Below, piece by piece: positions 36,840-45,858 of a stretch of DNA of 64,000 nt; position 1 is the first letter of the stretch, and every line of letters starts with the position of its first letter. The stretch covers positions 1 through 64,000 of the forward strand of contig DATKRG010000269.1 of assembly GCA_035532275.1 (NCBI GenBank). Direction: 5' to 3'. Source of the stretch: UBA9676 sp035532275. GTDB lineage: Bacteria; Actinomycetota; Actinomycetes; Streptosporangiales; Streptosporangiaceae. The position numbers were made by a program, and so were the translations under genes. The notes below the pieces were generated by a model. The model worked only from the letters and a program-made list of their open reading frames with translations. It was not told the origin of the DNA and searched no databases.

Positions 36840-38687
36840 TCAGCCGGGGTATGTCGCGTAGCCGCCGGCCATCACATCACGCCACGGCTCGCCGAGCCCG
36901 ACCGCGTTCTCCAGCCGCCCCGCCGACATCCCGAGGTAGAGCGGGTTCTGCGGGCCGGCCGCCGTGACGGACACCATGCCCGGCGGAGCGCTCTGCGGGG
37001 TTGGCTGGTCCCCGTTGACGGGCACCTCCCAGAGCCGGGCACCCAGGCCCGGCTGGGTGATCGCCAGCACGTGATCCTCGTCGTACCAGGTCACGGCGGA
37101 CGGGCCGGCGAGGCCAGGAGCCAGCGCCACCAGGCGCGAGATCGAGAAGGCGCCACCGCCGCGCACGATCGCGCCGAGCTGGAGATAGGCCTCGGGGCCG
37201 GTGCCGACGACCAGGACGATCCGGACCCCGTCCGGGGCGACCCGCAGGCCCGTCACCGGGCCGGTGCCGAACGGCAGGCTCACCCGCTCCGCGCCGCCCT
37301 TGCCGGCCCGGATCACCCAGACGCCCGGCGAGCCGTGTACCCGGCCGGCGACCCACAGTTCGTCGGCGCTGTCCCAGCTCACGGCGGAGAACTGGGTGCC
37401 GGTCAGCCGGGTGTGCAATCCGCCTGCCGACGCGGGCGCGTGCGGCTTGGCGGCAGCGGCCAGGTCAGCGGTGTAGACGGTGGTCGCAGGGCCGGCGATG
37501 CCCGCCAGGTAGCGGCCGTCCGGCGACACCGCGATCTTGTTCAGCTGGATCTGCCCGGTTCCCGCCTCGCCGGGCACCGCGACGCTGCGCGCCAGCCGGC
37601 CGAACATCCGGACGGCGCCGTTGCTGCTCACGTAGTACAGCGGCTCGTCGTGCCGGCCGCGCGGTATGTAGTGCCAGTAGTCGGCGAGCCCCTGGACGGC
37701 GCCACCGGGCCCCGTCTGCCACAGATGCCCGTTGATCTTGAGCTTGACCGCCTGGAACAGTGCCGGGCCGTAGGCCGGGCTGGTCAGGGTCCACACCAGC
37801 TGGGCGGCCATGGCCTGCACCGTGGACCGCCGTGTCGTGCGGGGCAGCCCGATATCGACGATCACGGTCTTGCCGCCGGGCGGGGCTGGCAGCACCTGCA
37901 CCTTGCGCAGCCGCGCATCCGGCGGGAAGGCGGTCACCGCCGCGTTCTCCAGCCAGCCGTTCGGGTTCTGCCGCAGGCCGTTGACCAAGGTGGCGACCAG
38001 GTTGCTGGACTCGACCGGGACGAACACCGGATCCGGCACCAGCAGCGAGTCCGGCTGCGCGTAGAAGTACAGGTTGCGTGGGGCGTACACCAGCCGGAAC
38101 AGCGTGCTGGGCAGCAGCAGCTCCGTGGAGACGCGTGCGGTGCCGGTCTGCGGCAGGCCGTCGATGCGCCACTGGCCCTTGATCGACTCCAGGGTGAAGA
38201 CCTGCCGCTGTGCCGCCTGCCCGGGGCTGGCCGGTTTGTACTGGCCGTTCGGCTCCAGCGTCGCGAGCTGCCGCCAGCTCACGACCACGCTGGCGCGGTT
38301 GGTCTGCCCGGACAGCCGCCCGTGCTGCTGGAGCACCGTCGGGTTCTGGGCCAGGATGGTCACGCTGGTACCGGGCCGCCACCACCTGCTGGCGCTGGCG
38401 GTCAGGTACTCCCTGGCGATCTGGTGCCCGTGCGTGAAACTGGCGCTGGCCAGCAGGAATCCGCTGACGATCTGCTGCGGGGTCCAGTTGGGCTGCGGGC
38501 CCTCGACGATCAGCGCGCAGCACGCGGCCCCGCCGCCACCGGGGGGCGCCGGGGTCGGCGTGGACTGCACCGGCCCGGACGCGGGGATCGTCGCGCAGCC
38601 TCCCGCCGCCGCGACCGCCAGGGCCGCCCCGGCCAGCGCCACGGCGCGGGTCCGGGCGCGGCCTGCCCATCGGCGGCGGTCAGCCAC
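36840..38687 (-). CDS. lpqB: Lipoprotein LpqB, MtrAB accessory protein
   Basis: A 615-residue lipoprotein. The signal peptide ends in a lipobox-like AAAGGC, so the mature Cys is near residue 25. A GerMN domain (about 185-310, with DPVFVPVESSNLVATLVNGLRQ in part) is followed by a beta-propeller-like LpqB domain (AVSPDGRYLAGI, VSWDSADELWVAG, LRVAPDGVRIVLV). In mycobacteria LpqB touches the MtrB sensor and modulates its activity. The start overlaps the mtrB stop by 8 bp (GTG 38687); GTG 38696 is the alternative. It ends the mtnA-mtrA-mtrB-lpqB operon. Confidence 0.93.
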   Translation of the reverse strand: MADRRRWAGRARTRAVALAGAALAVAAAGGCATIPASGPVQSTPTPAPPGGGGAACCALIVEGPQPNWTPQQIVSGFLLASASFTHGHQIAREYLTASASRWWRPGTSVTILAQNPTVLQQHGRLSGQTNRASVVVSWRQLATLEPNGQYKPASPGQAAQRQVFTLESIKGQWRIDGLPQTGTARVSTELLLPSTLFRLVYAPRNLYFYAQPDSLLVPDPVFVPVESSNLVATLVNGLRQNPNGWLENAAVTAFPPDARLRKVQVLPAPPGGKTVIVDIGLPRTTRRSTVQAMAAQLVWTLTSPAYGPALFQAVKLKINGHLWQTGPGGAVQGLADYWHYIPRGRHDEPLYYVSSNGAVRMFGRLARSVAVPGEAGTGQIQLNKIAVSPDGRYLAGIAGPATTVYTADLAAAAKPHAPASAGGLHTRLTGTQFSAVSWDSADELWVAGRVHGSPGVWVIRAGKGGAERVSLPFGTGPVTGLRVAPDGVRIVLVVGTGPEAYLQLGAIVRGGGAFSISRLVALAPGLAGPSAVTWYDEDHVLAITQPGLGARLWEVPVNGDQPTPQSAPPGMVSVTAAGPQNPLYLGMSAGRLENAVGLGEPWRDVMAGGYATYPG

Positions 38688-40467
38688 CGGAAACACGCTC
38701 CACCGGACCAGCCGCCCTGGTGGGAAGGGGGGCAGCGGTGCCGGGACCGGTCCCCCCGCCGCCCACGGCCGGCAGCTCGACCTCGTCCGGGCCGAGCGGC
38801 AGCGGCGAGCCCGCCAGCTCCTCGCCCAGCGTCCGGGGCAGGGTGAGCCGGAACACGCAGCCCTTGCCGCGCTCCCCCCAGGCCTGCAGCCAGCCACGGT
38901 GCAGCCGGGCGTCCTCCAGGGCGATGGCCAGGCCGAGCCCGGTGCCCCCGGTGGTCCGGGCACGGGCGGGGTCCGCCCGCCAGAACCGGTCGAACACCAG
39001 CGACTCCTCACCCGGCCCGAACCCCATCCCGTAATCGCGCACCGCGACCGCCACCGCGTCCCGGTCCGCGGCGACCGTGACCACGACCGCCCGGCCCTCG
39101 CCGTGCTCGACCGCGTTGTCGAGCAGGTTCCGCAGCACCCGCTCCACCCGGCGCCGGTCCACCTCGGCGACACACGGCTCGGGTGGCAGCCGGAAATCGA
39201 TCCGGGTGCCGGTGCGGGCCGCCAGCTGCTCCGCGTCCGTGGCCGCCCGCCGCACCAGGTCGCACACGTCGGCCGACTCCGCGTCCAGGGTCGCCACGTT
39301 CGCGTCGTACCTGCTGATCTCCAGCAGGTCGGACAGCAGCACCTCGAACCGCTCCAGCTGGCTCTGCAGCAGCTCGGCCGAACGCCCGGCATCGGCGCCC
39401 AGATGCTGCTTGGCCTCGAACAGGACGTCCGCCGCGATCCTGATCGTGCTCAGCGGGGTGCGCAGCTCGTGCGACACGTCCGAGACGAACTGCCGCTGCA
39501 CCTTGGACAGTTCCTCCAGCTCCCGGAGCTTGTCCTGCAGGCTGGCCGCCATGTCGTTGAAGGAGTTCGCCAGCGCCGCCAGGTCGTCGGTGCCGCGGGC
39601 GGGCATGCGCTCGTCGAGCCTGCCCGCTGACAGCCTGCTGGCCGCCTGCGCCGCCTGCCGGAGCGGGACGACCACCCAGCGGGTGACCAGCGAGACGATG
39701 ACCGCCAGCAGCAGCACCAGGGCCACCCCGGCACCGAGGAGCGTGGTCTGGACGAGCCGCAGCGCCTGTTCCTGCTGGGTCAGCGGGAACAGGTAGTAGA
39801 GCTGGTCGTGGCTGGAGAGCGGCACCCCGACCGCCAGCGCGGGCTGCGCGGACCTGCCGCTCGCGCTGATCAGCTGGGTCGGCGCGTACAGCAGGCGGTC
39901 GTTCCTGCCATGGCGCTGCTCCGCGGTGACGGCCGCGCGCAGGTTCTTCGGGATGCTCGGTGCCAGCTCCGGGTTGCCGAGGACGCCGCCCAGGCCCGGG
40001 TTGGCGTGCTGCTGCAAGATCACCACGTCGTAGACGTCACCCGGGCCGCTGCCCGCCTGCAGGTCGCTGGCCAGTGAGTTCAGCGCAGCCGCCCCGCTGA
40101 CCTGCGGTCCCTGCATGTCCGGCCGGGCCTGGGCGATGGCCAGACCGTCCCCGGTCTGGGTCAGCGCCGCCTTCTGCTCGTTCGCCAGCAGGCCGCCGGC
40201 GATCTGCTGGACCAGGAAGAAGCCGAGGACGGCGACGACCACCACGGAGATCACCATGGTGGTAGCGATCACCCGCAGCTGGAGCGAACGGTGCCAGCGG
40301 CGGCGCAGCTGCCCGACCACCGCCTGCGCCTGGCGGCGAACGGTCCGCAGCACCCGGCGGCCCGGCGGCGGCAGCCAGCGCCGCAGCAGGACGGCCACCC
40401 CAGCAGCCAGCCCGCCGGCGTGCGCCTCGCCGCCGGCTGACCCGCTCCGAAGTACCCTCCCCGTCAT
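38680..40467 (-). CDS. mtrB: Sensor histidine kinase MtrB
   Basis: A 595-residue membrane sensor. Two helices (about 66-90 and 242-264) flank an extracellular domain of about 150 residues. Then come a HAMP domain (RWVVVPLRQAAQAASRLSAG), HisKA with VSHELRTPLS (His333), and an HATPase with LRNLLDNAVEHGEG, DYGMGFG, FDRFWRADPAR and GGTGLGLAI. The first 60 residues are basic and cytoplasmic. It controls MtrA in cell-wall and division homeostasis. GAAGAAGGG precedes ATG 40467, 46 bp after mtrA. Confidence 0.96.
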   Translation of the reverse strand: MTGRVLRSGSAGGEAHAGGLAAGVAVLLRRWLPPPGRRVLRTVRRQAQAVVGQLRRRWHRSLQLRVIATTMVISVVVVAVLGFFLVQQIAGGLLANEQKAALTQTGDGLAIAQARPDMQGPQVSGAAALNSLASDLQAGSGPGDVYDVVILQQHANPGLGGVLGNPELAPSIPKNLRAAVTAEQRHGRNDRLLYAPTQLISASGRSAQPALAVGVPLSSHDQLYYLFPLTQQEQALRLVQTTLLGAGVALVLLLAVIVSLVTRWVVVPLRQAAQAASRLSAGRLDERMPARGTDDLAALANSFNDMAASLQDKLRELEELSKVQRQFVSDVSHELRTPLSTIRIAADVLFEAKQHLGADAGRSAELLQSQLERFEVLLSDLLEISRYDANVATLDAESADVCDLVRRAATDAEQLAARTGTRIDFRLPPEPCVAEVDRRRVERVLRNLLDNAVEHGEGRAVVVTVAADRDAVAVAVRDYGMGFGPGEESLVFDRFWRADPARARTTGGTGLGLAIALEDARLHRGWLQAWGERGKGCVFRLTLPRTLGEELAGSPLPLGPDEVELPAVGGGGTGPGTAAPLPTRAAGPVERVSGG

Positions 40468-40513
40468 CGCCCTTCTTCGCTGCCGTGCTCTTTCGCCCAG
40501 CCCGCCGCGGCGG

Positions 40514-41200
40514 TCAGATCGGTCCTGCCTTGTATCCCACGCCCCGCACCGTCACCACGATCTCCGGATGCTCCGGGTCCTTCTCGATCTTGGCCCGCAG
40601 CCGCTGCACATGCACGTTGACCAGCCGGGTGTCCGCCGCGTGCCGGTACCCCCACACCTGCTCAAGCAGCACCTCACGGGTGAACACCTGCCGCGGCTTG
40701 CGGGCCAGCGCGACCAGCAGGTCGAACTCCAGCGGGGTGAGATTGACCTGCTCCCCGCCCCGCTTCACCGAGTGCCCGGCCACGTCGATGCTGACATCGA
40801 CGATCTGCAGCATCTCCGGTGCCGGGTCGTCGGTCCGCCGCAGCCGCGCCCGCACCCGGGCGATCAGCTCCTTCGACTTGAACGGCTTGACGATGTAGTC
40901 GTCGGCACCGGACTCCAGCCCGAGCACCACATCCACGGTGTCGCTCTTGGCAGTCAGCATCACGATCGGCACGCCGGACTCGGTGCGGATCTGGCGGCAC
41001 ACGTCGATGCCGTCCACACCGGGCAGCATCAGGTCGAGCAGCACCAGGTCGGGATGGGTGTCACGGAACGCCTGCAGGGCGTGGTCCCCGTCGGCGACGA
41101 ACGTAGGCTCGAATCCCTCTCCGCGAAGCATGATGCCCAGCATCTCGGAGAGAGCGGCGTCGTCATCGACGACTAGCACGCGTCCTTTCATAGGCCTCAT
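40514..41200 (-). CDS. mtrA: Response regulator MtrA
   Basis: A 228-residue OmpR-family regulator. The receiver domain has VDDDAALSEM, Asp56 in LVLLDLMLPG, Thr in MLTAK and Lys in IVKPFKSKEL. The winged-helix DNA-binding domain has LTPLEFDLLVALARKPRQVF and VWGYRHAADTRLVNVHVQRL. The sequence is that of MtrA, which controls cell-wall hydrolases, replication and development genes. ATG 41200 overlaps the mtnA stop (ATGA). An in-frame ATG three codons later gives the usual MKGRVLVVDDD start. Confidence 0.97.
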   Translation of the reverse strand: MRPMKGRVLVVDDDAALSEMLGIMLRGEGFEPTFVADGDHALQAFRDTHPDLVLLDLMLPGVDGIDVCRQIRTESGVPIVMLTAKSDTVDVVLGLESGADDYIVKPFKSKELIARVRARLRRTDDPAPEMLQIVDVSIDVAGHSVKRGGEQVNLTPLEFDLLVALARKPRQVFTREVLLEQVWGYRHAADTRLVNVHVQRLRAKIEKDPEHPEIVVTVRGVGYKAGPI

Positions 41201-42309
41201 AGTTCCACGGAAACCTCGGCGGGGGCAGCCACTCCAACCGGCGGTGCGGCACCCAGGAGATGCAGCGTACCCGCATTGACCGGCCGCGCTACCCCACGTT
41301 CGGTCACCAGCGCGGTCACCAGGCCCGGCGGGGTGACGTCGAAGGCGGGGTTGTAGGCACCGCTCCCGGCGGGTGCGACCGCCACCCCGGCCACGGCGGT
41401 GACCTCCTGCGCCGCGCGGTGCTCGACCACGATCGCGGCGCCGTCAGGGGTGGCGAAGTCGACCGTGGACATGGGCGCGGCCACCACGAACGGCACGCCA
41501 TGATGGCTGGCCAGCACGGCCAGGCCGTAGGTGCCGACCTTGTTGGCCACGCTGCCGTCGGCGGCGACCCGGTCGGCCCCGGTCAGCACCAGGTCCACCG
41601 CCCCCGCCGCCAGCAGCGACGCCGCGGCCGCGTCGGGCAGCACCGCATAGGGCATCCCGGCCCGGCCGGCCTCATACGCGGTCAGCCGGGCACCCTGCAG
41701 CAGCGGCCGGGTCTCATCCACCCAGAGCTGGGCCAGCCGCCCGGCCCGGTGCGCGGCCAGGATGATCGCGAACGCGGTCCCCTCGCCCGCCGACACCAGG
41801 GCCCCGGTGTTGCAGTGGGTCAGGATCCGGGCGTTTTCCGGGACCAGGTGCAGCCCGTGGGCCGCGATGGCCACGCTCGCCGCGGCGTCCTGGGCCGCAA
41901 TCGAGCGCGCCTGTGCCAGGGCAGCCGCGGCCGCGAGGCGTTCCGCGCCTGGGTTTGTGGTGCTGCCCTGGTGCTGGCGCGCGTGGCGGTAGGCGGCCAG
42001 CGCGCGCTGCGCACCCCAGCCGAGGTTGACCGCGGTCGGGCGGGCCTGGGTCAGCTCGGCGGCCGCCTGCGCCACGTCCTCGCCCCGGCAGGCGGCCAGT
42101 GCCACGCCGAACGCGCCTGCCAGCCCCAGCAGCGGCGCCCCGCGGACGACCAGCCGCCGCACCGCGTCCGCGAGCGAGGGCACATCCGTGCAGGTGAGAT
42201 AGGTTTCCTCGGCAGGAAGCCGGGTCTGGTCGAGCAGCACGACAGCCGGCCCCGCCGGGGGGTCGAGCCAGCGCAGCGCATCGGTGCCCACGCCCTGAGT
42301 GTGCGTCAC
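41197..42309 (-). CDS. mtnA: S-methyl-5-thioribose-1-phosphate isomerase
   Basis: A 370-residue aldose-ketose isomerase of the eIF2B-like fold. It converts methylthioribose-1-phosphate to the ribulose form in the methionine salvage pathway. The catalytic Cys is in HCNTGALVSAGEGTAF and the catalytic Asp in TGADRVAADGSVANKVGTY (in part). RGAPLLGLAGAFGVALAA is a further family segment. GTG 42309 is used. It is the first gene of the mtrAB operon and overlaps mtrA, an arrangement also found in streptomycetes. With two SAH-hydrolase genes in the window it makes a second SAM by-product salvage activity. Confidence 0.95.
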   Translation of the reverse strand: MTHTQGVGTDALRWLDPPAGPAVVLLDQTRLPAEETYLTCTDVPSLADAVRRLVVRGAPLLGLAGAFGVALAACRGEDVAQAAAELTQARPTAVNLGWGAQRALAAYRHARQHQGSTTNPGAERLAAAAALAQARSIAAQDAAASVAIAAHGLHLVPENARILTHCNTGALVSAGEGTAFAIILAAHRAGRLAQLWVDETRPLLQGARLTAYEAGRAGMPYAVLPDAAAASLLAAGAVDLVLTGADRVAADGSVANKVGTYGLAVLASHHGVPFVVAAPMSTVDFATPDGAAIVVEHRAAQEVTAVAGVAVAPAGSGAYNPAFDVTPPGLVTALVTERGVARPVNAGTLHLLGAAPPVGVAAPAEVSVEL

Positions 42310-42535
42310 CCGGGCATCGCCGGTCGAGAGGCCGCAACGGCAAGCGCCAGCACCCCGATATCCGTAACGATGGCAGGGGGCGGCCCACGGCCCGCACGGC
42401 GGCGGGCTGGGTGGGCAGCCAGGACCTGCCCGCGTTCGCGGGCCGCCTTCATGGGCCTGTGTCTTCGTGCGAGTATGGGCGCCAGCGAGGGGAGCATCCT
42501 GGTATGCGGACCGCGCGGGGACGGTGAGGAGAGCA

Positions 42536-43879
42536 ATGACAGACAGTCCGTCGTGGGGCGCGGGCGGCGCCGGCGAGGGCTCCGGCCAGGGCGGGAACCA
42601 AGGCGACGACCAGCCGCGGCAGCCCTGGTTCCCCCCGGCCAGCCAGCCCGGCGAGCCCCCGCCGGGCTCCGGTTACGGCCAGCCCCCGTCCGGTGCCGGT
42701 TACGGCCAGAGCCCCCCGCCACCCGGCTGGTCGCCCCCGCCCGGCTGGTCGCCCCCGCCCCAGGCCCCCAAACCCGGCGTCATCCCGCTGCGGCCGATCG
42801 CGGTCGGCGAGATCCTCGACGGCGCGTTCACCGCCATCCGGCGCAACCCCAAGGCGACCATCGGGACCGCCGCCGTCGTCCTGACCATCTCCGGGGTCCT
42901 CACCACGGCGGTCACGCTGCTGCTGGTGTCGCAGCCGCTGCTGAGCACGACCACCGGGCAGACACCGACGGGTGCGCAGGTGATCAGCTTCCTGGCGGTC
43001 GTGGTGCCCAGCTTCTTCGCCACGATCGTGCTGGCCTTCGTCGTCCAGATCCTGCTCGCCGGCCTGCTGACCTCGGTCATCGGGCGCAGCGTGCTCGGCG
43101 AGCGGATCACCGCCGGGCAGGCCTGGCACATCGCGCTGCCCCGGCTGGGGGCCCTGGTGGGCGCGACGCTGCTGACCGGGGGGGCCGTCATCGGCCCCTT
43201 CCTCGCGGTGGCCGTGATCGTGGTCCTGCTCGCGGTGGCCGGGGCGCCGGTCTGGCTGCCGGCCGTGCTCGGTGCCTTCGGCGTGGTGGCCGCGGTCGTC
43301 CTTGGCGTGTGGTTCTGGGTCATGTTCGCCATGTCGGCGCCAGCGGTGGTGCTGGAACGGCAGGGACCGGTCGAGGCGCTCAGGCGGTCCTGGCGGCTGG
43401 TGCACGGGAGCTTCTGGCGGGTGTTCGGCATCTTGCTGCTCGCCTGGCTGGTCGTGACCGTCGCCGCCTCCATCCTGCGGCTGCCGTTCAGCGCCATCTC
43501 GGCGATTTCCATCGGCAGCTCCGCCACGTTCACACAGGCCTTCCATCCGGGTGTGCTGAGCGTGATCATCGGCGCCATCGGCACGATCATCGCGGGGGCC
43601 ATCACCCAGCCCATTTCGGCCGGGGTGACGGTCCTGCTCTACGTCGACCTGCGGATGCGCCGGGAAGGCCTCGACCTGATCCTGCAGTCCGCCACCGGCG
43701 GCGGCCAGGTGTCAGGCGACGAGTTCGCCACCGTGTGGCGCCCGGCAGGGCCGGCCGGGCCGGCCGGCCCTGCCGGGGCTCCCGGTGCTCCGGGCGGGCC
43801 CGATGCTGCCCCGCCGGGCGGGCCCGCCGGGCCGGTCCAGACCGGGCCGCCGGCCCCGGATGCCCCGCCTGCGTGGTGA
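42536..43879 (+). CDS. Polytopic membrane protein with Pro-rich N-terminus
   Basis: A 447-residue protein. A Gly/Pro/Gln-rich N-terminus of about 75 residues with YGQPPSGAGYGQ-type repeats leads to PGVIPLRPIAVGEILDGAFTAIRRNPK, the typical start of the membrane-embedded glycerophosphodiesterase-like/DUF7544 region. About six helices follow, with APAVVLERQGPVEALRRSW between them. The C-terminus is again Gly/Pro-rich. ATG 42536 has GAGGAG. GTGA joins it to the DUF4129 gene. It begins the conserved module that includes MoxR, DUF58 and RDD proteins. The function is unknown. Confidence 0.82.
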   Translation: MTDSPSWGAGGAGEGSGQGGNQGDDQPRQPWFPPASQPGEPPPGSGYGQPPSGAGYGQSPPPPGWSPPPGWSPPPQAPKPGVIPLRPIAVGEILDGAFTAIRRNPKATIGTAAVVLTISGVLTTAVTLLLVSQPLLSTTTGQTPTGAQVISFLAVVVPSFFATIVLAFVVQILLAGLLTSVIGRSVLGERITAGQAWHIALPRLGALVGATLLTGGAVIGPFLAVAVIVVLLAVAGAPVWLPAVLGAFGVVAAVVLGVWFWVMFAMSAPAVVLERQGPVEALRRSWRLVHGSFWRVFGILLLAWLVVTVAASILRLPFSAISAISIGSSATFTQAFHPGVLSVIIGAIGTIIAGAITQPISAGVTVLLYVDLRMRREGLDLILQSATGGGQVSGDEFATVWRPAGPAGPAGPAGAPGAPGGPDAAPPGGPAGPVQTGPPAPDAPPAW

Positions 43880-44595
43880 CCGCCACCCACGGCCTCGTCC
43901 CTGCCGTCCCCGCGCCAGCCGCCCTCGCCGCGGCGGCCGGCGGGGGCCCATACATCGGCCGGCGTGCGGCGCAGCAGCTCGCGCGCAAAGAGCTGTCCAA
44001 GCCGGTCTACCACCCGCACCAGTCCTGGACCGGGCAGATCCTCGCGGCCATCACGCGCCTGCTGAGCCGGATCTTCCACGCCACCAGCGGCGCGGTGCCC
44101 GGGGGCTGGTGGGGCCTGGTCGCGCTGATGGCGCTCGCGGTGATCGTGGCGGCAGGCCTGTGGGCCTGGATCGGGCCGGTCGCGCGGGCGCACCGGGGTC
44201 CGGGCCCGCTGGCGGCGGGGGAAGCCCGCACCGCCCGCGATCACCGGCACGAGGCCGGACGGCTCGCGCAGGCAGGCGACTATGCCGGGGCGATCCGCGA
44301 GTGCGTCCGGGCGATCGCCGCCGAACTCGACGAGCGGAGCGTGCTCCCGCCGCGCACCGGGCGGACCGCGGACGAGTTCGCCGAGGAGGCCGGCCAGGCC
44401 CTGCCCGCGCACGCCGCGGCGCTGCGCGACGCGGCACGGGTGTTCGACGAGGTCTGCTACGGGCAGCGGCCCGGCACCAAGGCCGGCTACGACCGGCTGC
44501 GTGACCTCGACCAGCGGGTGCAGGCGAGCGCGCCCCGGGTCAGTAAGCCAGCCGGGACGAGCGCGCCGGCGATGGCCGGGGGGCCGGTGTCATGA
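43876..44595 (+). CDS. DUF4129 domain protein
   Basis: A 239-residue membrane protein. The N-terminal half contains GRRAAQQLARKELSKPVYH and a membrane helix at about 82-105 (WWGLVALMALAVIVAAGLWAW). The soluble C-terminal DUF4129 region has AGRLAQAGDYAGAIRECVRA, PPRTGRTADEFAEEAG and VFDEVCYGQRPGTKAGYDRL. Such proteins occur with MoxR ATPases and DUF58 proteins and are thought to take part in envelope assembly. GTG 43876 overlaps the previous stop. Its own stop is the first element of a three-step ATGA relay leading to the DUF4350 gene. Confidence 0.85.
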   Translation: MTATHGLVPAVPAPAALAAAAGGGPYIGRRAAQQLARKELSKPVYHPHQSWTGQILAAITRLLSRIFHATSGAVPGGWWGLVALMALAVIVAAGLWAWIGPVARAHRGPGPLAAGEARTARDHRHEAGRLAQAGDYAGAIRECVRAIAAELDERSVLPPRTGRTADEFAEEAGQALPAHAAALRDAARVFDEVCYGQRPGTKAGYDRLRDLDQRVQASAPRVSKPAGTSAPAMAGGPVS

Positions 44596-44632
44596 GCACG
44601 CTGTCATGAGCACGGTGTCATGAGCACGGTCA
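44591..44632 (+). repeat. 14-bp triplication of the ATGA start/stop junction
   Basis: CATGAGCACG(C/G)TGT occurs three times in a row (period 14). Three ATGs at 44592, 44606 and 44620 result. The first two open micro-ORFs of five codons (MSTLS, 44592-44609; MSTVS, 44606-44623), and each stop overlaps the next ATG. The third ATG starts the DUF4350 gene. Confidence 0.85.
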
Positions 44633-45858
44633 CAGCCCGGCCGGCGACGGCGCGCACGGGCGGCCCCGGCACGGGCGGGACAGGCACGGGCGGGCCGGGC
44701 ACGCGCACCGGCCTGGTGCCCGGTGCCGCCGCTGCCTGGTGGCGGCGGTGGCGTGCGCCGGCCACGCTGGTGGCCATCATCTTGGTGGGCGGGACGGTGA
44801 TCGCCCTGCTGCAGGCCAGGCCGGCTCCCAATGGGCCGCTCGATCCCCGCGACACCGGCCCGGTCGGCTCCCACGCGCTGGCGGCGCTGCTGGCCGGGCA
44901 GGGCAAGCAGGTAGCCACGGCCGACACGGCGGCGCAGGCGGTGGCGCAGGTGACCGGACCGGGCACGGCGCTGGTCGTCACCAGCCCCTGGCTGCTCAGC
45001 CCCGGATCGCTGCATGCGCTGGCAGCGGCCCCGGCCGACCTGCTGGTCGTCGGGCCCGGCAGCGGCGCACTCGCCATCCTCGCCCCCGGCGTCACCCTGG
45101 CCGGCAAAGAACCCGTGACCAGCCGCCCGCCGCAGTGCGCCTGGCCGGGCGCCATGCTGGCCGGCCCGGCCAGCATGGGTGGGCCGGCCATTGGTTCCGC
45201 ACCGCCGGGTGCGTGGCGCTGCTACCCGGCGGGCCCGGGTAGCAGCGCCGGTGTGTCCCTGGTCCGCTACGCCAGCGGCGGGCACATCATCAGCGTGCTC
45301 GCCGCCGGCACGCCCCTCACCAACCACGACCTGGGCAGCGACGGCAACGCCGCGCTGGCGCTGAACCTGCTGGCCCCGGACTCCCGCATCGTCTGGCTGG
45401 TGCCGTCCCCGGCCCTGCCCGCGGTCACGGGCACGTCAGTGACGGCGCTGATCCCGCGGGGGGTGGACCTGGTGATCATCGAGCTGGCCGTCGCGGTGGT
45501 GCTGGCCGCCCTGTGGCGGATGCGCAGGTTCGGCCCGCTGGTCTTCGAGCCGCTGCCGGTCGTGGTGCGCGCCAGCGAGACGGTGGAGGGTCACGCCGGG
45601 CTCTACCGCGCCCGCCGTGCCCGCGACCGGGCGGCAGCTGCCCTGCGTGCCGCCACCGTGGCCCGGATCACCGCCCGCACCGGCCTGCCGCAGGCGACGT
45701 CGCCGGACGTGATCTGCCAGGACGTCGCCGCCCGGGCCGGGCGGCCGGTGGCGGAGATCTCGGCCATGCTGTTCGGGCCGGCCCCGCACGACGACACCGC
45801 GCTGGTCACCCTCGCGGCCGATCTCGACACCCTGGAAGGACAGGTGCTCACCCAGTGA
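44620..45858 (+). CDS. DUF4350 domain protein
   Basis: A 412-residue membrane protein. One helix near residues 48-66 (TLVAIILVGGTVIALLQ) precedes the DUF4350 region (GPLDPRDTGPVGSHALAALL, in part; ALVVTSPWLLSPGSL), a Rossmann-like extracytoplasmic domain. A second helix near 287-305 (VDLVIIELAVAVVLAALW) is followed by a cytoplasmic domain with VEGHAGLYRARRARDRAAAAL. It belongs to the DUF4129/MoxR/DUF58 module. ATG 44620 is the third of a triplicated ATGA relay, and its stop overlaps the moxR start. Confidence 0.85.
   Translation: MSTVTARPATARTGGPGTGGTGTGGPGTRTGLVPGAAAAWWRRWRAPATLVAIILVGGTVIALLQARPAPNGPLDPRDTGPVGSHALAALLAGQGKQVATADTAAQAVAQVTGPGTALVVTSPWLLSPGSLHALAAAPADLLVVGPGSGALAILAPGVTLAGKEPVTSRPPQCAWPGAMLAGPASMGGPAIGSAPPGAWRCYPAGPGSSAGVSLVRYASGGHIISVLAAGTPLTNHDLGSDGNAALALNLLAPDSRIVWLVPSPALPAVTGTSVTALIPRGVDLVIIELAVAVVLAALWRMRRFGPLVFEPLPVVVRASETVEGHAGLYRARRARDRAAAALRAATVARITARTGLPQATSPDVICQDVAARAGRPVAEISAMLFGPAPHDDTALVTLAADLDTLEGQVLTQ

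Noticed and set aside
41950..41975. GGGTTTGTGGTG inside mtnA as a third copy of the dispersed repeat
   Set aside because: Only about 10 bases match and it lies within a normal coding sequence.
41260..44595. A 1111-codon plus-strand frame covering mtnA and the DUF4129 region
   Set aside because: Over mtnA it is antisense with Arg/Gly/His-rich composition and no motif. Only its last 239 codons (from GTG 43876) are a real gene.
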